A stretch of DNA of 64,000 bases from Dyadobacter tibetensis Y620-1 (lineage in GTDB: Bacteria > Bacteroidota > Bacteroidia > Cytophagales > Spirosomataceae). Of this stretch, positions 50,842 through 58,784 are shown piece after piece (the first letter of the stretch is position 1; each line of letters starts with the position of its first letter). The position numbers were made by a program, and so were the translations under genes. The stretch is from assembly GCF_000566685.1 (NCBI RefSeq), contig NZ_AZQN01000001.1:310001-374000 (forward strand), given 5' to 3'. Below the pieces are notes generated by a model. That model did no database searches and was not told the DNA's origin. It worked only from the letters and a program-made list of their open reading frames with translations.

Positions 50842-52416
50842 ATGGAATTACAAGAATCTCTGGTCGAATATGGGTCCAGAAGGGTGATCATCACCATAAC
50901 TGCGGTCTTGTGTGCCTTATTGGAAATAGTGGACACAACCATTGTAAATGTGGCATTAAATGACATGCGTGGCAATATGGGCGGTACTTTGTCCGAAGTC
51001 AGCTGGGTAATTACAGCTTATGCTATTGGTAACGTCATCATCGTTCCCATGACGAGTTGGTTGTCTCAACAGTTTGGCCGACGCAATTATTTTGCCGCCT
51101 CTATTATTATTTTTACTGTCGCATCTTTTCTCTGTGGTCAGTCTGGTACGATCTGGGAACTTGTGCTTTTTAGATTGATACAGGGTATTGGAGGCGGAGC
51201 ATTATTGGTGACCTCTCAAACGCTGATAACCGAGAGTTATCCCCCTGAAAAAAGAGGTGTTGCGCAGGCTATATATGGCTTGGGGGTCATCGTTGGGCCT
51301 ACCCTAGGGCCTCCGTTAGGTGGCTACATTGTCGATAATTTTAGTTGGCCTTATATCTTTTATATCAATATACCACTGGGGGTAATTGCTGCATTGATGA
51401 CCCTCGAGTTTGTTCGGAGTCCTAAATTTGCCAAAAAGAAATCGGCTAATGAGATTGATTGGTGGGGAATTGTTTTTCTAGCTACTGCTGTTGGCTCCTT
51501 GCAGTTTGTATTAGAAAGAGGCCAAGAGGAGGATTGGTTTAATAATAGCCATATCGTCTTTTTTACAGTTACTGCCGTGCTGGGACTGTACTTCTTTATT
51601 TGGAGGGAGTTGACCTATAAAAATCCCATAGTAAATCTGAGGGTACTGAAGAATGGAAATTTAAGAGTGGGTACCATCCTGTCGTTCATACTCGGCTTTG
51701 GCTTGTATGGATCTACATTTATTATCCCCTTATATACCCAAGCGACCTTGGGGTGGACAGCGACTCAATCTGGTATGCTTATGGTACCTGCAGCCATCGT
51801 AACGGCTATGATGATGCCGGTTGTTGGGCAATTAATTCAAAAGGGTATTCGACAGCAGTATCTGGTAGCGGCGGGAATGCTATTTTTCTTTATCTATAGC
51901 TTTTGGGGCTATAAGATTCTTACACCTGACACAGGGGCTGATGACTTCTTCAACATGCTGCTGATAAGGGGAGTGGGGCTGGGTTTATTATTTGTTCCCA
52001 TTACAACATTGGCTTTGTCCACTCTTAAAGGGGCTGAAATTGGTGAGGGAGCTGCCTTTACGGGAATGATGCGACAGTTAGGAGGTTCTTTTGGAGTAGC
52101 CATGATCACGACCTTTATAGCCCGCGAAACCATGATGCACCGGAGCGATCTGGTAAGTCATTTGGATGTAAATAGCCCGGCTACTCAACAGCGCGTTATA
52201 GCTTTGCAGCAAAATTTCCAGAATAAAGGAATGGGTGCAGACCAGGCATTGAGAAGCGGTTATCAATTAATGGACTTCAGCATTGGCAAACAGGCGATTG
52301 TTTTATCCTATATGGACGTATTTCTCTATTTAGGAGTTTTATTCCTTATATGCATTCCATTTGTTCTGATGACTAAAACGGGTAAAACCAAAGTTGATAC
52401 TTCTGCCTTACACTAA
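50842..52416 (+). CDS. DHA2-family MFS multidrug exporter, EmrB-type
   Basis: A 524-residue major facilitator with 14 predicted membrane helices. Motif D1 LEIVDTTIVNVALNDMRG (residues about 29-46), motif A-like WLSQQFGRRNYF, RLIQGIGGGALL and motif C GLGVIVGPTLGPPLGGYIVD are typical of EmrB/QacA proteins. It would expel lipophilic drugs or acids using proton motive force, together with the adaptor and channel encoded upstream. A 51-base gap separates it from the adaptor gene. It ends the operon. Confidence 0.93.
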   Translation: MELQESLVEYGSRRVIITITAVLCALLEIVDTTIVNVALNDMRGNMGGTLSEVSWVITAYAIGNVIIVPMTSWLSQQFGRRNYFAASIIIFTVASFLCGQSGTIWELVLFRLIQGIGGGALLVTSQTLITESYPPEKRGVAQAIYGLGVIVGPTLGPPLGGYIVDNFSWPYIFYINIPLGVIAALMTLEFVRSPKFAKKKSANEIDWWGIVFLATAVGSLQFVLERGQEEDWFNNSHIVFFTVTAVLGLYFFIWRELTYKNPIVNLRVLKNGNLRVGTILSFILGFGLYGSTFIIPLYTQATLGWTATQSGMLMVPAAIVTAMMMPVVGQLIQKGIRQQYLVAAGMLFFFIYSFWGYKILTPDTGADDFFNMLLIRGVGLGLLFVPITTLALSTLKGAEIGEGAAFTGMMRQLGGSFGVAMITTFIARETMMHRSDLVSHLDVNSPATQQRVIALQQNFQNKGMGADQALRSGYQLMDFSIGKQAIVLSYMDVFLYLGVLFLICIPFVLMTKTGKTKVDTSALH

Positions 52417-52544
52417 AGGGCATTATGAACCCATCAGGGAAATAGATTATATTTGCCCTCAGAGGCCAGCGAGGCTATTGCCTAAGCTATCCGACAAGGG
52501 ATATGTAGGTTTGAAAATCGTCTTCAACAAGGCTAAATAATGAT

Positions 52545-53333
52545 ATGAATCAAAAGGCAGAATCCCAAATTAGGAACATTGTTGTGGACCGCTACATTAC
52601 GCCCTTAAGGGAGGGAGGTTCTTTACCAGCTATTGTAGAGGGTAACGATGGCTTTCGCTATGTCCTTAAATTTCGGGGAGCAGGGCAGGGGTTAAAAGCG
52701 CTCATTGCTGACTTTATCGGAGGAGAAATTGCCCGTTGCCTAGGCTTCCGGGTCCCCGAAATGGTTTTTGCAGAATTAGATGAAGCATTCGGCCGAACGG
52801 AGCCAGATGAAGAAATCCAGGATCTATTAAAAGCTAGTTGCGGTATAAATTTAGGTGTTCATTACCTCAGTGGTTCTATGACCTTCGATGCCGCAGCTAC
52901 ACCCATTGATGCACATACTGCTTCTGGTATCGTATGGCTGGACCATCTCATTACCAATGTGGATAGGACAGCCAGGAATACAAATATGTTGCTTTGGAAC
53001 CATCAGTTATGGCTGATTGATCATGGCGCCTCTTTGTATTTTCATCATAATATAGAGAGCTGGAAGACGAGTGCTCTTAAACCTTTCCTGCAAATTAAAG
53101 ATCATGTCCTATTGTCCAGGGCTTCGGAAATCGATAAGGTAGGCCCAGTGTTTAATGCGATACTAACCTCAGAGCGATTATGGGAAATACTATCGCTCAT
53201 ACCTGATGAGTGGCTGCTGAACGATCGCGTATTCGAGCAGGCGGATCAATACCGTCAGGTCTATTTGGAATTTTTATTGCTCAGACTACAGCAGTCTGTA
53301 CAATTTGTAAAGGAAGCCAGCCATGCAAAATAA
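52545..53333 (+). CDS. HipA-like kinase (HipA_2 type)
   Basis: A 262-residue protein related to HipA Ser/Thr kinases but lacking the N-terminal HipA domain. FRYVLKFRGAGQGLKALIADFI gives an ATP-lobe Lys; DHLITNVDRTARNTNMLLWN (residues 143-162) holds the catalytic loop D-x-x-x-x-N; and WLIDHGASLYFHH the metal site. This matches the HipA_2 family, often misnamed an aminotransferase. It overlaps the DUF3037 gene by 11 bases, the arrangement known for this pair. The target is unknown. There is no HipB-like antitoxin, so it need not be a toxin. Confidence 0.8.
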   Translation: MNQKAESQIRNIVVDRYITPLREGGSLPAIVEGNDGFRYVLKFRGAGQGLKALIADFIGGEIARCLGFRVPEMVFAELDEAFGRTEPDEEIQDLLKASCGINLGVHYLSGSMTFDAAATPIDAHTASGIVWLDHLITNVDRTARNTNMLLWNHQLWLIDHGASLYFHHNIESWKTSALKPFLQIKDHVLLSRASEIDKVGPVFNAILTSERLWEILSLIPDEWLLNDRVFEQADQYRQVYLEFLLLRLQQSVQFVKEASHAK

Positions 53334-53709
53334 GTATTTATACGAATACGCACTGATCAGAATTGTTCCCTGTGTAGAACGGGAAGAATTTATTAATGTA
53401 GGAGTCGTTGTTTTATGTGCAAATAAGAATTTTCTGCAAACGGTAATCTCCTTAGACGAGTCTAGATTAGCATGTCTTAAACTGCATACCGATTTGGATC
53501 AGATTAGAAGTTATCTGAATAATTTTAATGCCATTGCCCAGGGCAAATCCGATAGCGGCCCAATAGGATTATTGTCCTTAGCTGCCCGTTTTCGATGGCT
53601 TACCGCCAATCGGAGTACTGTAATCCAAACTTCCAGAGTCCATCCAGGTCTCACATCCGACCCGGAGAAAACGCTACAGCGATTATTTCAGGAATTGGTC
53701 AGTTTATAA
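53323..53709 (+). CDS. DUF3037 protein
   Basis: A 128-residue protein of the DUF3037 family: YEYALIRIVPCVEREEFINVGVVV is its hallmark N-terminus, followed by LDESRLACLKLHTDLDQI, and LAARFRWLTANRSTVIQTSRVHPG in the second half. Function is unknown, but it accompanies HipA_2 kinases in many bacteria, and here the two reading frames overlap by 11 bases. Its 3' end also overlaps the convergent Crp-type gene by 11 bases. Confidence 0.85.
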   Translation: MQNKYLYEYALIRIVPCVEREEFINVGVVVLCANKNFLQTVISLDESRLACLKLHTDLDQIRSYLNNFNAIAQGKSDSGPIGLLSLAARFRWLTANRSTVIQTSRVHPGLTSDPEKTLQRLFQELVSL

Positions 53710-54373
53710 GTAAGGATGACTGTTCTGACAGCCATTCTATAGCATTCCGGTTAAGGCGTAAGGCGCCATTTTGCTCCATCTTTTTTAATAAACGAGACAC
53801 GACTTCACGAGAAGTATTCAGATCATTGGCAATTTCCTGATGGGTAATTTTCAGCTCGGTATAATTAATCTTTTTGAATTGATTTTTTAAATAAAATTCT
53901 AAACGTTCATCCATGCCCTTGAAAGCAACATGATCGATGACATTAAGTAATTCTTCAAAACGGGAACGGTATGTCTCAATTACAAAGTAATACCAGCTTT
54001 TGTAATTTTTCATTAATTCATCCATCAAGGCCACTGGGATCAGTATTGCCAGGGTTGTTTCTATAGCCATCGCCATCACTTGACTCTCTTCGTTCTTTGC
54101 CGCGCAGATCATCGATAGGGCACATGCACTACCTGGTGCCAATTCGTACATAAATACCTCGTTCCCCTCATCTCCCTGCCGATAAAGCTTCACTCGGCCC
54201 CCCGCAATAAGCATGGCATGCTTAAAGTGCTGACCCGTACGCATCAGCACTTCTCCCTCCGAGAATTGACGCAAGGAGCAAGCGTCAGCCAACCGTTTCT
54301 TTAAACTGGATTCAAAATAGGGAAAGTGCTGGTCTATTAACTGTAGGATGGTGTCGGACATATCATGAAACAA
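53699..54373 (-). CDS. Crp/Fnr-family transcriptional regulator
   Basis: A 224-residue protein with a cyclic-nucleotide-binding-like domain (residues 20-140; RQFSEGEVLMRTGQHFKHAM, GGRVKLYRQGDEGNEVFMYE) and a full Crp-type winged helix (residues 160-220; THQEIANDLNTSREVVSRLL). The first ATG is used; a second Met four codons on is possible. There is no Fnr-type Cys cluster for an iron-sulfur centre. It is more Crp-like than the regulator near 3.6 kb. It diverges from the BON-protein gene across 466 bases and may regulate it. Confidence 0.9.
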   Translation of the reverse strand: MFHDMSDTILQLIDQHFPYFESSLKKRLADACSLRQFSEGEVLMRTGQHFKHAMLIAGGRVKLYRQGDEGNEVFMYELAPGSACALSMICAAKNEESQVMAMAIETTLAILIPVALMDELMKNYKSWYYFVIETYRSRFEELLNVIDHVAFKGMDERLEFYLKNQFKKINYTELKITHQEIANDLNTSREVVSRLLKKMEQNGALRLNRNAIEWLSEQSSLLIN

Positions 54374-54839
54374 TAATTACTAATGTATGAGCTACGTTTC
54401 AGGATGGCTATTTGTTCCCTTTATCTAATATATATTTATGGACTGATCAGTCTACAAAGTCTATATTTTATAAGGATTTTATGCTTTTTATCTAGAAAAA
54501 TAGTATTATTTTGATTATATTTAGCTTCGTTTATGGTCTGAAAATGCTATTTTGAAATATGGACCCGTGTACGACTTAGCTTCGTACTATGACTTTATAA
54601 AATGTTTTATTTAATGAGATCTAAGTATTTTACTTTGATTTATAAATGATCCATAATAGATTTGTGTAGCCGAATTGCTTTTTCAGGTGACAAAAATATT
54701 TGAAAGCAGATTTACCAAGTTCCCTGTCCTCTCTACTGACATTTAACCGGGACAGTATATAGTATTCGCTCTACTTCGCCTCTGGAAATATCCAGCTCGT
54801 TTCTACTCTGTATAGTCTAACTCATTTCCTCATAATAAT
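54374..54839. other. AT-rich intergenic region between divergent genes
   Basis: About 466 bases with very low GC between the Crp-type gene and the BON-protein gene. It should hold both promoters. No convincing TTG / TAnnTTTG pair, operator-like palindrome or small gene was found. Confidence 0.4.
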
Positions 54840-55304
54840 ATGAAAACCATTGAAGAAATAAGATCTGATATCTTTCAACAGATAGATGATCTAAAATTAG
54901 AATCCGGTATCAACAATAAGTTGAAGATTGACTTGGATGGAAAACTGGCCATTATAACCGGTCAGTTTCACGATCAGGAACAGAAGAGACGAATTCTCGA
55001 AATTATCACTGCATATCCCCAGATGAAGGTTCTTTGTGATGCAGGTGTGGAAATGGATATGTCCGAGTCGGAGGCAGATCGATGTTTGAAAGAACAGATA
55101 ATGAAAACCCTAGGTGAAGGTTTACGTTACTATCAAAATGTAAGGGTGCTGGTAAGTGCAGGGCGCGTTTTTTTAGATGGGAAAGTAAGTCAAGAAAAGG
55201 ATCGTCAGATAATATTTGCCCTGATAGATCAGCTTTCCGGGGTGAAAAGTATAATTAATAATCTTACCTATTCAAGAAACTTTTCGCGCATGAGTCATTC
55301 CTAA
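54840..55304 (+). CDS. BON-domain protein
   Basis: A 154-residue soluble protein. The C-terminal part (residues 85-148) is a BON domain: LRYYQNVRVLVSAGRVFLDGKV then LIDQLSGVKSIINNLTY. The N-terminal half (residues 1-75) repeats the pattern loosely (INNKLKIDLDGKLAIITGQF), so it may hold a second, diverged BON repeat. BON domains often bind membranes or phospholipids. No signal peptide is present, unlike OsmY-type proteins, so it is likely cytosolic. It is a monocistronic gene. Confidence 0.75.
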   Translation: MKTIEEIRSDIFQQIDDLKLESGINNKLKIDLDGKLAIITGQFHDQEQKRRILEIITAYPQMKVLCDAGVEMDMSESEADRCLKEQIMKTLGEGLRYYQNVRVLVSAGRVFLDGKVSQEKDRQIIFALIDQLSGVKSIINNLTYSRNFSRMSHS

Positions 55305-55470
55305 CTGGCTTGTTGGCCTACTTTCAGTTTCAGTTAGAATGGGTAACATTCAGTTGGGTCCCTTGACAGGGTTTTATGCCCCAGTGAGAGAAACTTTCAC
55401 TTATTTCAAGAAACGCCATCAACTAAATTGGCCCGGAATAGCTTCTGCGCCCCTTAAAATGGGCTTATCC

Positions 55471-56283
55471 TTACCCATTATCGGCAAATCCAGGATAAAG
55501 TGTCATTCCACCGTCTATATATATGGTGGCACCATTTACGTAGTCTGAGTCATCTGAAGACAACCAGGCAACCGCTTTGGCAATATCCAGGGCCGTTCCA
55601 ATTCTTTTATACGGTATTAATTTAAGTAATTCCTGGCTCTTCTCAGAATCGGACCATACCTCTTCATTAATAGCAGTTTTGATGGCTCCTGGGCTAACGG
55701 CATTAACTCTGATTTTCATAGGGGCTAGTTCCTGAGAAAGTGTTTTCATTAACATCAACACGCCCCCTTTAGAAGCCGCGTAATTAACATGACCCGCCCA
55801 GGGGATTACGTCATGCACGGAGCTCATCAATATCATTTTCCCTATGCAGGCATCTTCTGAAGGCGGTGTATTTTTGGCCTGCTTCACGAAAAGTCGGGCA
55901 GCCTCGCGGGTGCAAAGAAACTGACCTGTCAGATTGACGCCAATTACCTTATTCCATTCGTCGAGACTCATGTCAAGGAAAGATGAATCTTTCTGCATCC
56001 CGGCATTGCTCACTAATATATCTACTCGTCCAAAAGCCTCTACAGTCTCTGAGAATAACCTTTGCACATCGGCTTCATTGCTCACGTCGGCCTGGACAAG
56101 GATGCCAGTGCCTCCTGCCTTTTGAATCTTCTCCAAGGTAGCTTGCCCTTCCTCCTCGCTCCGGGCATAATTAACCACTACTTTGGCTCCCAAAGAACCT
56201 AAATATTCCACACAGGCTTGCCCTATACCGGAACTGGATCCTGTAATAATGGCCACTTTATTTTTAAGGTCAGAATAGCTCAT
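55471..56283 (-). CDS. SDR-family oxidoreductase, glucose 1-dehydrogenase-like
   Basis: A 270-residue classical short-chain dehydrogenase. The cofactor site is ITGSSSGIGQACVEYLGSLG, with NYARSEEEGQ suggesting NADP-tolerant binding; NAG is in LVSNAGMQKD; the catalytic Ser, Tyr and Lys are in LMSSVHDV and VNYAASKGG. VSPGAIKTAINEEVW and IYIDGGMTLYPGF match bacterial glucose 1-dehydrogenases. The true substrate is not proven. Its ATG overlaps the stop of a 74-residue gene upstream by 4 bases. Confidence 0.85.
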   Translation of the reverse strand: MSYSDLKNKVAIITGSSSGIGQACVEYLGSLGAKVVVNYARSEEEGQATLEKIQKAGGTGILVQADVSNEADVQRLFSETVEAFGRVDILVSNAGMQKDSSFLDMSLDEWNKVIGVNLTGQFLCTREAARLFVKQAKNTPPSEDACIGKMILMSSVHDVIPWAGHVNYAASKGGVLMLMKTLSQELAPMKIRVNAVSPGAIKTAINEEVWSDSEKSQELLKLIPYKRIGTALDIAKAVAWLSSDDSDYVNGATIYIDGGMTLYPGFADNG

Positions 56284-56504
56284 AAGACGTCTTTTTCATT
56301 AAATTTTATTTTCTTCCACACCTTCCGATTAATATTTTTGACGGCCCAGTTTTTTGCTATTAAAATTGATTTTCTTAAGGCCTTAACCGGGTCTATATTC
56401 TCGTGACTCAACAGGTCCTGAGCTATTAACAAGGCACGTTCCCGTGTTGTGGGAGTGAGGTACATCAGTTCTGGTACTTGGTGTATGGATTCCTTATTGA
56501 TCAT
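56280..56504 (-). CDS. Small conserved-looking protein coupled to the dehydrogenase
   Basis: A 74-residue basic protein without membrane segments (ELMYLTPTTRERALLIAQDL, then KALRKSILIAKNWAVKNINR). I do not recognise a family. The ATGA overlap with the dehydrogenase start and Bacteroidota-like composition support a real gene. It may be a small partner or an unrelated leader of the operon. Confidence 0.55.
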   Translation of the reverse strand: MINKESIHQVPELMYLTPTTRERALLIAQDLLSHENIDPVKALRKSILIAKNWAVKNINRKVWKKIKFNEKDVL

Positions 56505-56618
56505 GGTGTTAATAAATTAGTTGACAGTGACATAAATGTAAAAAGGATGCCAGCATCACTACCTGTCGAAATTTCCATATAAATACGACAATTTTACACA
56601 TAACGTGACATATTGAGC

Positions 56619-56650
56619 AAAAAAAATCCCCATCCGTAAAGATGGGGATT
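56619..56650 (-). terminator. Rho-independent terminator of dnaK
   Basis: A perfect 10-base stem (aatccccatc / gatggggatt) with a 6-base loop has an A8 run on its left, so dnaK transcripts meet a GC-rich hairpin followed by T8. It starts 18 bases past the dnaK stop. Confidence 0.9.
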
Positions 56651-56668
56651 AAGATATATATTAAATGC

Positions 56669-58591
56669 TTATTTCACTTCTTCGAAATTTACGTCAGTTA
56701 CATCATCCGCATTTCCGCTAGAGGCATTCGAGTTCTCAGCACCATTATTGGCTGCACCAGCACCAGCTCCGGGAGCTCCTTGATCTGGTGCGCCTTGAGC
56801 ATACATTTCCTGAGAGGCTGCTTGCCATGCCGCATTTAATTTTTCCATGGCAGCATCGATTCCTTCAATATTTTGGGCGGCATGAGCGGCTTTAAGCTCT
56901 GTCAAACCACTTTCTAAGGTCGTTTTATTGCCTTCAGAAAGCTTATCGCCATATTCTTTAAGTTGCTTCTCCGTAGAGAAAATCAAGGTGTCAGCAGCGT
57001 TAATTTTATCTACTTTCTCGCGTTCAGCCTTGTCAGCCGATTCGTTGGCTTTTGCCTCTTCACGCATTTTATTGATCTCCTCTTCGGTAAGACCGCTTGA
57101 TGCCTCAATTCTAATTTTCTGCTCTTTGCCGGTTCCTTTGTCCTTAGCCGAAACACTCAGGATACCGTTGGCATCCACATCGAATGTTACTTCGATCTGA
57201 GGCACTCCGCGCTGAGCCGGTGGTATGTCAGAAAGATGGAAACGACCTAGAGTCCTGTTTTGATTGGCCATTGGGCGTTCACCTTGAAGGACGTGTATTT
57301 CCACAGAAGGCTGATTATCAGCGGCAGTAGAGAATACTTCCGTTTTCTTAGTTGGAATCGTGGTATTGGCATCAATTAATTTGGTTGAAACACCACCCAT
57401 CGTTTCTATTCCTAATGACAATGGAATAACGTCTAGCAGAAGTACATCCTTCACTTCTCCAGTTAAAACGCCTCCTTGAATAGCGGCACCAACGGCGACA
57501 GCTTCATCAGGGTTTACATTTTTCGAAGGTTTTCTGCCAAAGAATTTCTCAACTTCTTCCTGAACTTTTGGAATACGGGTACTTCCCCCAACCAATATCA
57601 CTTCCGTTATGTCACTATTGCTATAGCCAGCATTTTTCATAGCTCTTTTACAAGGCTCCATCATTCTCTGGAACAAAGTATCGGCTAATTGTTCGAATTT
57701 CGAACGAGTAAGTGTACGTACTAAGTGCTTGGGGATACCATCTACTGGGAAAATATACGGAAGGTTGATTTCCGTTTGAGTAGAGCTGGACAACTCTACC
57801 TTTGCTTTCTCCGCAGCTTCTTTAAGACGCTGCAGCGCCATTGGATCTTTCCGCAAGTCTACTGCTTCATCTTTCTGGAACTCGTCGGCAAGCCAGTTAA
57901 TGATTACCTGGTCAAAATCGTCCCCTCCAAGATGGGTATCACCATCGGTAGATTTTACTTCGAAAACCCCATCGCCCAACTCAAGGATAGAAACATCGAA
58001 GGTACCACCACCAAGGTCGAAAACCGCGATTTTCATATCCTGGTGTTGCTTGTCGAGACCATAAGCCAAGGCCGCAGCCGTAGGTTCGTTAATGATCCTT
58101 TTTACATCCAACCCGGCAATCTGACCGGCTTCCTTGGTAGCTTGACGCTCTGCATCGTTAAAGTAGGCAGGAACCGTAATTACTGCTTCGGTTACTTCCT
58201 GTCCTAAATAATCTTCAGCGGTCTGCTTCATTTTCTGAAGAATAAAGGCGGATACTTCTTGTGGAGTATATAGGCGATCGCCGATGGGTACACGTGGAGT
58301 GTTATTAGGCCCTTGTTCTACGGTATAAGCGATCGTTTTCATTTCACTGGATACATCGTTGTACTTCTTACCCATGAAACGTTTGATCGAACTGATAGTA
58401 TGCTTGGGATTGGTGATTGCCTGACGCTTGGCAGGCGCACCGATCTTACGCTCACCATTATCCATGAAAGCAACCACGGAGGGGGTCGTGCGGGCTCCTT
58501 CGCTGTTGGCTATTACGACAGGCTCGTTACCTTCCATGACAGCCACGCAGGAGTTAGTAGTTCCTAAGTCTATGCCAATTATTTTTCCCAT
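56669..58591 (-). CDS. dnaK: Chaperone DnaK (Hsp70)
   Basis: A 640-residue Hsp70. The ATPase domain (1-380) opens [18 protein letters not shown] and contains [19 protein letters not shown] and [14 protein letters not shown]; the linker reads [19 protein letters not shown]; the peptide-binding domain follows and the tail ends [12 protein letters not shown] Gly/Ala/Asn-rich stretch precedes the tail. It folds proteins with DnaJ and GrpE, which are not adjacent. No CIRCE-like repeat was recognised upstream. Confidence 0.97.
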   Translation of the reverse strand: MGKIIGIDLGTTNSCVAVMEGNEPVVIANSEGARTTPSVVAFMDNGERKIGAPAKRQAITNPKHTISSIKRFMGKKYNDVSSEMKTIAYTVEQGPNNTPRVPIGDRLYTPQEVSAFILQKMKQTAEDYLGQEVTEAVITVPAYFNDAERQATKEAGQIAGLDVKRIINEPTAAALAYGLDKQHQDMKIAVFDLGGGTFDVSILELGDGVFEVKSTDGDTHLGGDDFDQVIINWLADEFQKDEAVDLRKDPMALQRLKEAAEKAKVELSSSTQTEINLPYIFPVDGIPKHLVRTLTRSKFEQLADTLFQRMMEPCKRAMKNAGYSNSDITEVILVGGSTRIPKVQEEVEKFFGRKPSKNVNPDEAVAVGAAIQGGVLTGEVKDVLLLDVIPLSLGIETMGGVSTKLIDANTTIPTKKTEVFSTAADNQPSVEIHVLQGERPMANQNRTLGRFHLSDIPPAQRGVPQIEVTFDVDANGILSVSAKDKGTGKEQKIRIEASSGLTEEEINKMREEAKANESADKAEREKVDKINAADTLIFSTEKQLKEYGDKLSEGNKTTLESGLTELKAAHAAQNIEGIDAAMEKLNAAWQAASQEMYAQGAPDQGAPGAGAGAANNGAENSNASSGNADDVTDVNFEEVK

Positions 58592-58715
58592 TTGAATCGT
58601 TATTTTGGTTATTTAAATTAAGTCCTCTTTATTTTTCGATAGCTCTTATAGCTTTGGTTTAATACTAAAAACCCCGTACCAAACCGGAGAATAAGCCGCT
58701 GTGGTGACAAAGTGT

Positions 58716-58757
58716 CAGTCCCGCATACCCGGTTTATTTACCGATTATGCGGGACTG
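58716..58757 (-). terminator. Terminator-like hairpin after the phospholipase C gene
   Basis: A 12-base perfect stem (cagtcccgcata / tatgcgggactg) encloses an inner cggt/accg pairing. It lies 28 bases past the phospholipase stop and upstream of dnaK. No T-run follows on the minus strand, so it may stop transcription weakly or protect the mRNA end. Confidence 0.5.
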
Positions 58758-58784
58758 TAAAGCCGAAATTGGAGGATTAGGAGA

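Noticed and set aside
50798..52474. 12-base repeat aggccagcgagg after the EmrA-like and EmrB-like genes
   Set aside because: Repeats of 12 bases are expected by chance in 64 kb, and flanking bases do not match well.
55339..55548. 69-codon frame opposite the end of the dehydrogenase gene
   Set aside because: It overlaps the real gene on the other strand and shows no protein-like features.
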